From Dastarcus helophoroides (taxonomy: Eukaryota; Arthropoda; Insecta; Coleoptera; Bothrideridae), in the NCBI GenBank assembly GCA_028583605.1, contig CM053327.1, positions 7,253,316 to 7,317,315 of the forward strand: DNA of 64,000 bases, in the 5' to 3' direction. The notes under the pieces are model-generated. The model was not told the origin of the DNA and ran no database searches. It saw only the letters and a list, made by a program, of their open reading frames with translations. Position 1 is the first letter of the stretch, and each line of letters opens with the position of its first letter. The translations under genes were made by a program, and so were the position numbers. Shown here in pieces: positions 38,001-47,465 of the stretch.

Positions 38001-41000
38001 ACATTCAGCTTAGTCCCTAAATAAATTTTAACCGTCGAGAAAGTAAGATTTTTTTGAACTTACTTCATCAATCGATACATAGGAAAAATATATCGATACC
38101 GTCGGTACATCGGACCGAAAGTATCGATACAAAAATATCGAACGTCGAAACGAAAACATCGATGTTTTTTAATACATCGATGTATATCGTGTGCATCCCT
38201 AATTTGGACTGACTGAAAATCCTGAACTTTATCAATATTTCGGTGTTTTTTGAAAAATTCCTTTTTTTTTTTGGAAAAATTCGACTTTTTAGTAAACGTC
38301 GGCTCGTTTGAAATTTTTTTGGGACGAGAGGGTTGAAGGAGGTGAAATAGGCGTCAAGTTGAAATATAAGCATGTGGGCCAGAGTGGCACCCACGCCCTA
38401 TGAGCCAAAGTGACATATTGCCATAGGTGGATGCCACTTGAATTCCTAAAGTACTTTATACATTCAACAAATTTAATTAGTAGCATGCATTAGAGTACTT
38501 TGAATATCTTAATGGGGCACCTTTTTTGTAGCTGCCGAACTAGGTATCCATGTGTTAGACTGCAGAAAACCGTATTTGGCATTTTCGGAATTTTATAATG
38601 AACCACTCAGTGATACAGTAGAAATGGATCGAGATTTCGCCAATTACAAAAGCGAATTAGGTACACGATTGACCGCTTACGCGTTCAACTACAACTAAAG
38701 CGATAAACTCATTAAATTGACATTTAAGTTTCAGGTAAATTTAGTTTTATGAATTATCCGTTTATTTTAACACCAGCTACCAAAACCATGGGCCTATATT
38801 TCGATAATCGAATCCGAATGTATTCGGAGAGGAGAATTAGTTTTTTACAGGCCGTCACAGGAACCCCATCCAACCCATATTTGAGGTTAAAAGTAAGGAG
38901 GGATCACATCATTGATGATGCGCTCGTGGAGGTAAGTTCGTTTTATACTACTTCATCGATTTGTGTACTGTTGCATCGTTCTATTGTCCTGCTCCAGCTT
39001 TTTATTGTTCTGCTTCATCTTTTTTTTTTTTTTATTCTACTGCTCATTGTACCTCGGTATGATATCAATGGAGAAAACCAATAATTTAAAGAAACAGAAT
39101 TCGGTTTGCTCTAGTTCCTCTATTTATTATTTTATTTTATCTCTTTGTTCTGCTTCATCCTTTAATTATTGTGCTTCAATTTCATTTTTTTATTGTCCTG
39201 TTTCATCATTTTGTTGTTCTGCTTCATATTGTTATTGCTCTGCTTCATCTTTTCCTTGTTCTGTCGTGCGTTGTAGCTCAAGATGATTTCGATTGTAAAC
39301 CCCCAACGATATGAAGAAGCAAAGTTCCTTTTGTTATGCTTCATCGATTTATTATTCTAATTCATGGTTTTATTGTTAATCTTTTTTTTGTTCTGTTTCA
39401 TCCTTTTATTATTATGCTTCATCATTGTATCGTTCTGCTTCATCCTTTATTGTTTTGCTTGATCAATTTATTTCTCACATTGTAGCTGGAGATGATTTCA
39501 ATGGAGAACCCCAATGATTTGAAAAAGCAGCTTGTGGTAGAATTCGAGGGAGAACAGGGTATCGATGAAGGAGGGGTTTCCAAAGAGTTTTTCCAGTTGG
39601 TCATCGAGGAAATTTTCAACCCGGATTACGCCATGTTTATCAACCAGAACGACACTGAGACTTTCTGGTTTAACGCTACAAGTTTCGAAAGCGATGCCCA
39701 ATTCACGCTCATTGGGATTGTCTTGGGTTTAGCCATTTACAATAACGTCATCCTGGCTGTTAATTTCCCCATGGTTCTCTATAGAAAATTGATGGGAAAA
39801 AGAGGATCGTTTGAAGACTTACAAGACTGGAATCCTGTAAGTTCACATTTCATCCAGCAGAATTCCAACTGAGTGGCTTCTAACATTGCAGGTTTTATAT
39901 AATAGTTTAAAACAAATGTTAGAATATAACGAACCCGATTTGGAGGAAGTTTTCATGCAGACCTTTAGAATAAGTTATCGGGATGTTTTCGGATCAATAA
40001 TTCATCACGATCTTAAGGAGAATGGTGATGAAATCGGTGTAACACAAGAAAATAAATATGTAAGAGTAGAATTGCTTAGTTGGACGTTTTGCCTTCAGTT
40101 TATGATTTTAGGAATTTGTGGACTCCTACGCGGATTTCCTCCTTAACAAATCAGTCGAAAAGCAATTTCGTGCCTTTTATAAAGGCTTCCAGATGGTTGT
40201 GGATGAATCTCCTTTAGAACAACTCTTCCGTCCTGAAGAAATTGAGCTTCTCATCTGCGGTAGCAAGGTAACAATTTCTTTGTCATTTATTATTATTTCA
40301 ATTTCCAACAAGTCAAAGAATTTTGTAGACATTTTTAGACAGTTGCCAGGTTTCTATTAAAGATTCGAATTATGGAGAATTTTTTTAAAGTTAAATGCTT
40401 TTTTTTAAATATTCATTTTATTATCAAAATTTCAGTGATCCGAAAACTTCGAGAAAACATTTTGTTTAGAAGCTTCAGAGTTTTTTTTTTTTTTACTTTT
40501 ATCTCCACATTTTTTACGGATTTCTTTCAGATACAAATTACTCCGTGAGATTTAGATCCCTTGTGTAAATGTTTGACTGAGTAATGTTTTAATGAGCGAC
40601 TGTACATACCGATGAATTCAAGGAAGGCTGAAACCAGTCTATGGTTGTTTCATTCATTAGAGAAAATTTAATTTACATTATTTGTTAAATTTAACATATC
40701 TTTCCGATGGCGTTTGTATTTAATCAATGTTGTTATGTAATCCATACTACAAGAGAGTTACCCTAACTACTAGTGAGCTTTGTGACTTAAGTTACATCGT
40801 ACGTAACCTGGTTGAATTTCTTCTATTAGAATTTTTTTACCTTTTTTTAAGAAATTAACTTCAAAAGGTCTCGACTAAGGTCACAATTTGATTATACCTT
40901 TGTGTTTTCAGAACTTTGATTTTGTGGAATTAGAGGGTTCAACAGAATACGATGGGGGTTACACCAATTCCTCCCAGATCATAGTAGATTTCTGGTCAAT

Positions 41001-41250
41001 AGTGCACGGCCTCTCTATAGAGGATAAGAGGAAGTTGCTACAGTTCACGACGGGTTCGGATAGGGTACCAATCGGAGGCCTGAGCAGGTTAAAATTGGTC
41101 ATTTCGAGGAATGGCCCCGATTCTGATAGATTACCGACGGCACATACTTGCTTCAACGTGTTGCTTTTGCCCGAATATTCATCAAAAGAAAAACTGGAAG
41201 ACAGGCTCCTAAAGGCTATAAACTATTCCAAAGGATTTGGAATGTTGTAA
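29069..41250 (+). CDS. Ube3a: UBE3A (E6-AP) HECT-type E3 ubiquitin ligase, 12 coding exons, one apparent 1-nt frameshift
   Basis: Takes ubiquitin from an E2 onto a catalytic Cys and passes it to substrate lysines. Coding exons: 29069-29112, 29334-29514, 29975-30206, 30260-30451, 34472-34773, 34824-35201, 38532-38660, 38735-38931, 39486-39836, 39892-40059, 40112-40267, 40912-41250; all introns are GT-AG and phases agree. The product is about 889 residues (human about 850-875). Residues ~45-115 are the AZUL zinc finger: [20 protein letters not shown], then CGNPHC, YCAS and LCERHP supplying four Cys ligands. Residues ~230-480 are the helical middle. Residues ~530-889 are the HECT domain, with [45 protein letters not shown], catalytic THTCF-type motif ([15 protein letters not shown], Cys ~857, codon 41149-41151) and the terminal KGFGML. 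The start is firm: an in-frame TAA lies at 29057. In exon 5 the frame breaks near 34702-34716 (one base missing, or two extra); conserved sequence is in different frames either side. The residue positions assume the original frame. Confidence 0.95.
30461..30497. repeat. Perfect 15 bp-stem hairpin just inside UBE3A intron 4
   Basis: ATGTTACATTACAAT (30461-30475) and its exact complement (30483-30497) flank a 7-base loop, starting nine bases after the donor GT at 30452. Confidence 0.8.
30500..31140. repeat. UBE3A intron 4, left part: ATCGAGCATT-type minisatellite remnant and a CAGGGTGTTTC-ended repeat
   Basis: Words such as CGCTCGATAAAAAATTTA and GCTCAATAAATTTATATTCG recur at loose spacing (30540-30850), like 34070-34390 at the other end of this intron. 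30868-31050 starts ACAGGGTGTTTCAGTAGAAA and may be a TIR element end; the other end is unclear. Confidence 0.4.
31160..33780. repeat. AAATTTCGA-type array in UBE3A intron 4
   Basis: Pyrimidine-rich CTTTTTTGAAAATTTCGA units from 31160 to about 33420, then purine-rich units to 33760. No coding sequence. Confidence 0.65.
34070..34390. repeat. Degenerate ATTTATCGAGCATTTA minisatellite
   Basis: Successive loose repeats TATCGAGCATTCATTAC, TTATCGAGCGTTTATTA, TTATCGAATATTTAA and similar, immediately 5' of exon 5. Confidence 0.6.
34472..34773 (+). pseudogene. Ube3a: UBE3A exon 5 with apparent single-base deletion
   Basis: The upstream frame encodes the conserved segment ending [18 protein letters not shown] and then runs into a stop at 34747. 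The conserved continuation [15 protein letters not shown] is read in the frame one base earlier, and only that frame joins in phase to exon 6 across a 50 bp intron (34774-34823). The break falls in a purine-rich A/G run at 34705-34716. I tested one alternative, a 40 nt mini-intron at 34666-34705; its splice sites exist but it does not restore phase. The rest of the gene shows no other damage, so an assembly or sequencing indel is the simplest reading; a real null allele is possible. Labelled as a break in one exon, not a dead gene. Confidence 0.75.
35532..38201. mobile_element. 2.67 kb hAT-type foldback element with 8 bp target duplication, in UBE3A intron 6
   Basis: The termini are TAGGGATGCACA and the exact complement TGTGCATCCCTA. 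ATTTGGAC flanks both sides (35524-35531 and 38202-38209). Subterminal regions are rich in TATCGATA/CATCGAT words, as in hAT elements. The interior is AAATTTCGA array, pyrimidine-rich at 35705-36480 and purine-rich at 36540-37955, so the halves are roughly mirror images. No transposase, so it is non-autonomous. hAT assignment rests on the 8 bp TSD and TIR style. Confidence 0.88.
38940..39480. repeat. UBE3A intron 8: TTTATTGTTCTGCTTCATC minisatellite with decayed exon 9 copies
   Basis: About 20 bp units (TATTGTTCTGCTTCATC and variants) fill most of the intron. Between blocks are two segments resembling the 3' splice site and first ~50 bases of exon 9: about 39053-39110 (GATATCAATGGAGAAAACC; AG of the acceptor lost) and 39277-39330 (GTAGCTCAAGATGATTTCGA; AG kept). 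The true exon starts at 39486 with CTGGAGATGATTTCAATGG. Spacing is about 224 and 209 bases. Confidence 0.8.
40605..40646 (+). ncRNA. Decayed hammerhead ribozyme copy in UBE3A intron 11
   Basis: CCGATGA, AAGGAAGGCTGAAACCAGTC and TATGGTTG align to the ribozyme at 23367-23409. The core U4 is C, stem II pairing is weakened (ATTC versus GGCT) and the 5' strand of stem I is degraded, so it should be inactive. Confidence 0.7.
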
Positions 41251-41456
41251 GTTTTTTCGCTTGTGATTTATTCTTATGTAACAAGTATCTTGGCAAGGAT
41301 ATTATGTATTTGTTGTATAAAGATGATTTAACTATATATTGCCAAATAATTGTAGTAAAGAAGGATTTTTTAAAAAACTTGTCCATCAATTTTTTTAAAA
41401 CTAACGGATAAATGTTTGTTTACTCCTTCATTTATAATTTTATTATTTTGTGTTTA

Positions 41457-41471
41457 AATAAAACGAATAAA
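41457..41471 (+). terminator. UBE3A polyadenylation signals
   Basis: Two overlapping-range AATAAA hexamers, 41457-41462 and 41466-41471, sit about 210 bases after the stop codon and are followed by T-rich sequence. They are the first canonical signals after the stop. Confidence 0.6.
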
Positions 41472-41559
41472 ATGAATCAAAACATTCACTGGTTTTTTTT
41501 GCACACCCCCAATTCAGGTTAAAGTGGGTCCGAAATTTCGACTTCATTTAATAGTTAAA

Positions 41560-42115
41560 TTTTCGATGGGTTGAGGCCCATCAGGGAATTGAAGGAAATG
41601 AAAGAGCATACCTTCTAGCCCAAAGGGGAGCCGGGTTTCTTCTAGTAGGACCGGAACCTACTTGTCCGCTTTCTTACAAGGCGGCAAAAAAGGTAATGAA
41701 GGATCTACTAAGAAAAGAACACAGCACTCACTGGAGGGTCTGAGGCAATCGCGGACATTCATTGACGGACTATTAGAAAAGAGAGTCAGAGAACTATTAC
41801 AGTTAAGCAAAAATTAGCTCAGGTGGACAGTTAGACTATTTACGGGACACTGTGCCCTAATGAAACATTTTACAACAATTGGCGTAAAAGAAAATTCTAC
41901 TTGTAAAATGTGTGGAGAGGAAGAAGAAAATCCTTTACACATATTATGTGAATGTCCGGCTCTGGCACGGGATAGACATTCCAGCTTTCGAAATGCTCAT
42001 GACTCAACCAAAGACAAAATAACGGGTCTATTATGAGATAATTGTGGGGAGCACAATAAGCGAAAGCTTCAGTGCTGCAGGGATAACCGACCCCATAGGA
42101 ATAATAATAATAATA
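41560..42115 (+). pseudogene. I/R1-type LINE 3' end: RNase H tail, CCHC-like domain and (TAA/AAT)n tail
   Basis: Segments in shifting frames: IEGNE and LVGPEPTCPLSYKAAKKVM from the end of an RNase H region, RLFTGHCALMKHFTTIG, then CKMCGEEEENPLHILCECPAL, the zinc-binding C-terminus typical of these LINEs. It ends AATAATAATAATAATAG, like I-clade elements. Several stops and frameshifts. It sits immediately downstream of UBE3A. Confidence 0.8.
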
Positions 42116-43760
42116 GTTAAATTTAAAAAGTTTAAATCCTAAGAGAAAAATTCAAAATTTCTAGTATAAGCTCACATTTTAAAAAATAATTAAATGTTAT
42201 GCTTAAAAGTCCAGATTTTAAGAAAAAAGTAACGATTTCAATTTAAGTCTGGAATTTTGGGAAAAATCAACATGTTAAGAATATTCAAAACACATTTTAA
42301 AATTAAATTTCGACGCTTTTTTTTTGATCTTTCAATTCTAAATTCCTACATGTGTGAAAATTTTGAATTGACACTTATTTTTAAATTTTTTTTTTCAATT
42401 TATTTATTGCCAAACTGGGCCGAAGAAATGTTAAATAAATTGAAAAAAACATAATATTTCCGGGCAATAAGGATCTACCATGAAGAATAAACTTATTTTT
42501 AAAGTTAGAAAAAATAATTGAAAGGTTTAAACTTGAAAGTATGATAAGTCGAAATCGCGACAAAAAAGTAAAATTTCCAGATGAGTTTTAAGAGAAAAAT
42601 AGAAATTTAGATTTTAAAATCGATATTTGAAGAAAAAATTATAAAACATTTAATTTGAAGAACATTGTTCTTATAAAATAATCATCTAAAGTTTGGTTTT
42701 AATTTAACAAGTTAAAAAGTCTAAAAATAATTCTGATCTCTGTTTAAAAGTCCACATTTCATGGAAAAAGCAAATTTAAACTCAGAATTTTGGGAAAAAA
42801 ATAAAAATTTGGAAAAAACTAATTTTTTTAATACTTTTCTTAAAATTTAACTTCAACATCTTAATTCTGTAGAAACCAATTTTATTATAGAATAAACGTT
42901 TTATTTTTGGTTTTGAGAAAAAAAAATGCTAAAATTTTTAAAAATAATTCTCCGCCCAGGTTTTAAAAGTCCAGCTTTTGGAGAATAAAAGGAAAAATTA
43001 TAAATTTGGGATTTTAGGAGTAAAATGTCCAATTTAAGGTAGTTTGTTTATTACTTTTTTCTTTAAATTTCATTTTAAAATCTGAATTATAACCTTAAAC
43101 TCTGATACTTTTAAATTTGAATTTCGACTTTTTTTCCAAATAATTTAGAAATCCAGTTTTTTATGTTTTGACTTTTTTCTCGGTGTATCAAGTTTAATCT
43201 TAAAATCTATAATTTTCCTCGGTGTTTATAAAAATGCTTCAATTTGAAGTTTTGAAGAAAAGACGAAATTTAAGATTTTTAAATGGGAGTAGGATTTGCT
43301 TCAGGAGATAACAATTATTTATAAATATATCAATTGTAGTCTTGAAAGTTCGATGTTTTGGAAATTTTGAAGAAAGGACGTAGGCCGGATTTGCTTCAGG
43401 GATATGCAACATTCCTATATTTTCGTTTGACTACGTAAGCCGAAAATGTTTTTCTCAATTTTTTTCATTTTAATATTGACATTTCGGAAACAAACGTTCA
43501 AAAATATTTTTTACCAGATTTGGAAATATAAATTTTATAGTGTCGAATATTGTAACTTAAAATGTTAGAAATGATTGTGAGTTTCCTTGAGAATTGAAAA
43601 CATTTTAGGTGTCTCCTAAAAATTAGGATTCTTAAAATAACTTCTTATAAAATTTGGGTTTTGGAATTATAAGTCACAATTCTTCATAGTTTAATGTTCA
43701 AAATAAGTCCCATTGAAATTTGGGAAATGAGTTCCCTTGAGTCTCTCTCTCTCTCTCTCT
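42116..43760. repeat. AAATTTCGA-type array remnants, mixed polarity
   Basis: Degenerate and patchy. GGATTTGCTTCAGG appears twice (about 43292 and 43388). A (CT)n run lies at 43741-43761. Confidence 0.5.
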
Positions 43761-43764
43761 CTTT

Positions 43765-44850
43765 TGCTTTCTGTAAACTACTTAGCCTTAAACGATTTTA
43801 TTAATGAGATTGTTTTATCTTTCATTATTATTATATCTGATGTACCACATTCACGAAGAGATAAAAAACTAATTTGTAGATGATAAAAGTACTTAAAAAC
43901 TTGATACATAGTATTAATATTATTATCTGCAATTTAATTTAATAGAAGTCTCGTTGAAATAAGGTCAGGGTTAAATTGTTTTAAACTCATAAGCCATCAC
44001 ACTATTCAGACTTGAAGGTTTTGAAATAAATTGCCAAATATACCTAGGTTGGTCAATTTTGGGCTATAGACTTTGCTTTCGTCTTCTGTCCTCCAAATTG
44101 GGTTGAGCTATGGAATCGTTTTAAAATCAACTAGCAACAGATGGTTGGAATTTGCATTTTAGCTCTTTTTTCAGTCTTTTTCTATCATAATAAACAGGAT
44201 TTTGGGTAAAAAATCTCCAATTATCTATTGATTAATTTTAATCTTGAATTTGGGAATTTCCAATAAAGTTAATAATCTATCAAGATCCCAAAATAACCGA
44301 AATAGGATAATTTTACATTCCAAGTCTCTTCTTGTCATGACAATCAAACTTTAAAATAAACAATTGCAAAGTGTGTTTAATTTAGTTAATTATAAGTTAC
44401 AGTGCTAACTATAAGATATAAACTCAGGATCTGATATTCTGATGATTCCAACAAATTGAAAGATGACTTTTTTATTATTTTATGTATTTGTTAATCAACA
44501 TAATTTTAACTCTTAATTAGCTAGCGGTTTGTTTCTAATTTTACATTACAAAACTACTTAGAATTAACCGGAAATCTAAAAAACCAATTCCGAGATTGAC
44601 GACCTTTGAAAAAATTGAAACTGTTTAGACAGCTTAGGCAACTAAAAATAAGATGAGAATGTAGCTAGTTTTACTCAGACATTACGACTTAAAAGCCAGA
44701 AAAATAACAACATTATTCAATTTAAGATGTTTAGCATTTCCGACAGCTTTCTCGGTATGCAATATGTGTGCAAAGTTTTACCCACAAAACAAAGGTTTTA
44801 CCATAGAGAAAGTTTGGGGTGGGTTTTACCTTTGTATTTGGGCTCGTTCT
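43765..44850. other. Intergenic, nothing recognised
   Basis: AT-rich non-array sequence without coding signal. Confidence 0.3.
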
Positions 44851-45340
44851 TCGCATTGAAGCAATCACATTGTGCGTTGATCAAATGTAGTCTATATCCA
44901 ATCACGCATGTGATAATCTGGTAGTAGCCGTTTCTAGTTCGTTATTTAAAAATTAGATGTTAGGGAAGAATTGTAGAAACTTCTACCATTTTGTAGAGAT
45001 TATTGTACTTTGCTTTTAAGTATTTGGTCGAGAAAACAATCTATTACTAGGTGTTTTTTTTATTTTGTGGAATGACTGCACTTATTTCTGTTGTTTGCAT
45101 TTAAAAATCATATTTTGCATTGATTTAACGTAGTCTATATCCAATCACTCATGTGTTAATTTGGTAGTAGCCCTTTTTAGTTCATCATTTCGTTATTAGA
45201 TGTCAGGAAAGATGTATCGAAATTCCTAAAATTTTGTAAAGATGCCGCCCTTTGGTTTTATGTATTTTGTGGGGAAAATAATCCATTATAAAGAATATTT
45301 TTTAATTTGTAGGAATATTGTATTTATTATTAATATAATA
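44850..45340. repeat. Diverged 243 bp tandem duplication
   Basis: TAGTCTATATCCAATCAC at 44888 recurs at 45131, with GGTAGTAGCC, TTAGATGT and ATCCATTA/ATCTATTA words at the same spacing. The copies differ at many sites, so the duplication is old. Confidence 0.8.
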
Positions 45341-45719
45341 GTGTTATGTATAATTCGAATATTCCCCTCCCGAATCACTTAACAAATTATAGTTTTGTAA
45401 TTTTTATTAAGAATGCAATGTGTTATCAAAATCGTCGGTTTTTTAAGATTCTAATATTAGGTGATTTGAAATTTGACCTTCGCAACACGAGCCACTAATG
45501 ATACGCAAATAAACGATTTTTCAAGGTCGACGAAAGATATTTTAAGCGCGGTGTTTGAAAATTGTTTCCTTGTGCAAATACACACTTTGCGTAAGGGTAG
45601 AACGGATCCCGGCGGAATCACAGAAAAAATTTCGAAACCTTACAAGATAAAATCATTTTTTTTAAGTTGTTTATTTTCCGATACTGTTATCAGCGGGTAG
45701 GATTTAATTAAATCGATAA

Positions 45720-46218
45720 GTCTTCAATAGACAAATAGTCTGGTGTCGATTATTTTTATTGTTCACCTGTGTTGTGCGGTGGTGTCGGCGGAGAGAAATT
45801 CGTTCGCCTATTCGTTAGGCATTTCACGTTCACGCAATGTACTCGGTTGCGCGAAAACCAGAAAAATACGCATTTGTTTTGTTACTAGTTCGGTCATACT
45901 ATTCTGCCTCTTTGTAACTTAATGTAAAGAATTATTCAGTTCGTGTCACCGGTAATCCGAATTTTATTTATCAGACAATAGTACAAATAAAGCTTATCGG
46001 AGTTAATTCACCCGAGCTTCGAGCTCATCTATAACCCGTTTCGAGTGCCTTTTGTTTACGAATTTAATCGCTGCTGTTGTTCTATGAACAGCTGCTGTTT
46101 TTTTCTTCTCGTCTTTATAATTTATACGAGGGATGCGCCGTTAATTTAACCATTTGCATAGATATAACGGAATTAAAGTTTATTTAGCTCAGGAAGTGTC
46201 TTTCGTGATATTTACAAT
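45720..46218 (+). promoter_or_regulatory. Probable promoter/5' UTR of the PRAS40 gene
   Basis: A non-repetitive stretch with higher GC and CpG content than its surroundings (for example around 45780-45860) precedes the first coding exon. A TCAGTT initiator-like sequence is at 45936-45941. An in-frame stop at 46174 shows that the first ATG of the exon is the start. No TATA box is convincing. Confidence 0.35.
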
Positions 46219-47029
46219 ATGAAAATGTTGGCCTGCGATTGTTTAAATATAATCATAGAGACCGAAGCGAATGATTTCCAAAAAGTTAATCAAGAGTCTC
46301 TTAGTTTAACCAAAGAAGAAACTGAAGACTCTTTCTTCAAACAGGTGAGAGATCTAGTCGCCTTGGTTTATATTTATAGGTTAGGAATTCGACTGTGTTA
46401 TTATTTATGTGTAGGAGATCAAACAAGTGGAGAAACTTAATAATATTAGTAAGATTCATTCGGGGCTAGTCGAAATAAGGCATGTGGGATCCTGGGCCGT
46501 GCACCACTGCATTAATTGCAAAGTTCATACCCATGCAATACATAGGGAAAAAGGTGCTTCGTGTGTTTTAGTTAATTCGAAATTAATGGTAAGTTACACC
46601 TTGTTTATACAAAGTGGTACATCATTGACTAACGGTCTTGAGAACCAATAAAATTGTTCAATGTTCATCGTTGATGAGCGCCATAGTAGATCGTCCAAAA
46701 AATTCTACCATTAACTGACCCGATCAATGCAGATACACAGATAGTATGCATTTTAGAAAATTTCAAATTTTTTTAGCAGAGTATCGAGTGGAAGCAGGGA
46801 GAAAAGAATAAGCGAGAAAGAAAGGCAGATGAAGAAAATGATTAGAAGAGAAAAAAGAGTAAAGACGGGACGAAGAGAATGTGGAACAGAAATAAGAGTA
46901 ATAAACTAAGCGAGGAGGAGTAAAAATGGGAGTGAAGGGGTAAAAGAAGGCGAGGAAAAAGAGAAGAGAGAATGAGAAGGGAGAGATAGAAGAGGGAGAG
47001 AGAGAGAGAAGGGGGAGAGAGAGAAGGGG

Positions 47030-47071
<42 letters not shown>

Positions 47072-47088
47072 GAGAGAGAGAGAGAGGG

Positions 47089-47120
<32 letters not shown>

Positions 47121-47372
47121 GGAGGAGAGAGAGAGAATAGAGAGAGAGAGGAGAGAGAGAGGAGAGGGAGGAGAGAGAGAGGAGAGAGAAAGAGGGGGGA
47201 AAGGAGAGGGAGAAAGGAAAGAGAGGGGTGGTCTAGGAAAGCGAGAGAGGGGGGAGAGAGAGAAAAGAGAGAGAGAGAAGAGGGAGGAGAGAGAGAGAAG
47301 ATAGAGAGAGAGAGAGAAGAGAGAGAGAAAAGAGAGAGAAAAGAGAGAGAAGAGGGAGAGAAGAGGGTGGAG

Positions 47373-47465
<93 letters not shown>

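Noticed and set aside
39001..39480. Regularly spaced ~20 bp repeats that might be taken for a CRISPR-like array
   Set aside because: Units are variable, lack unique equal-length spacers, and lie in a eukaryotic intron; it is a minisatellite.
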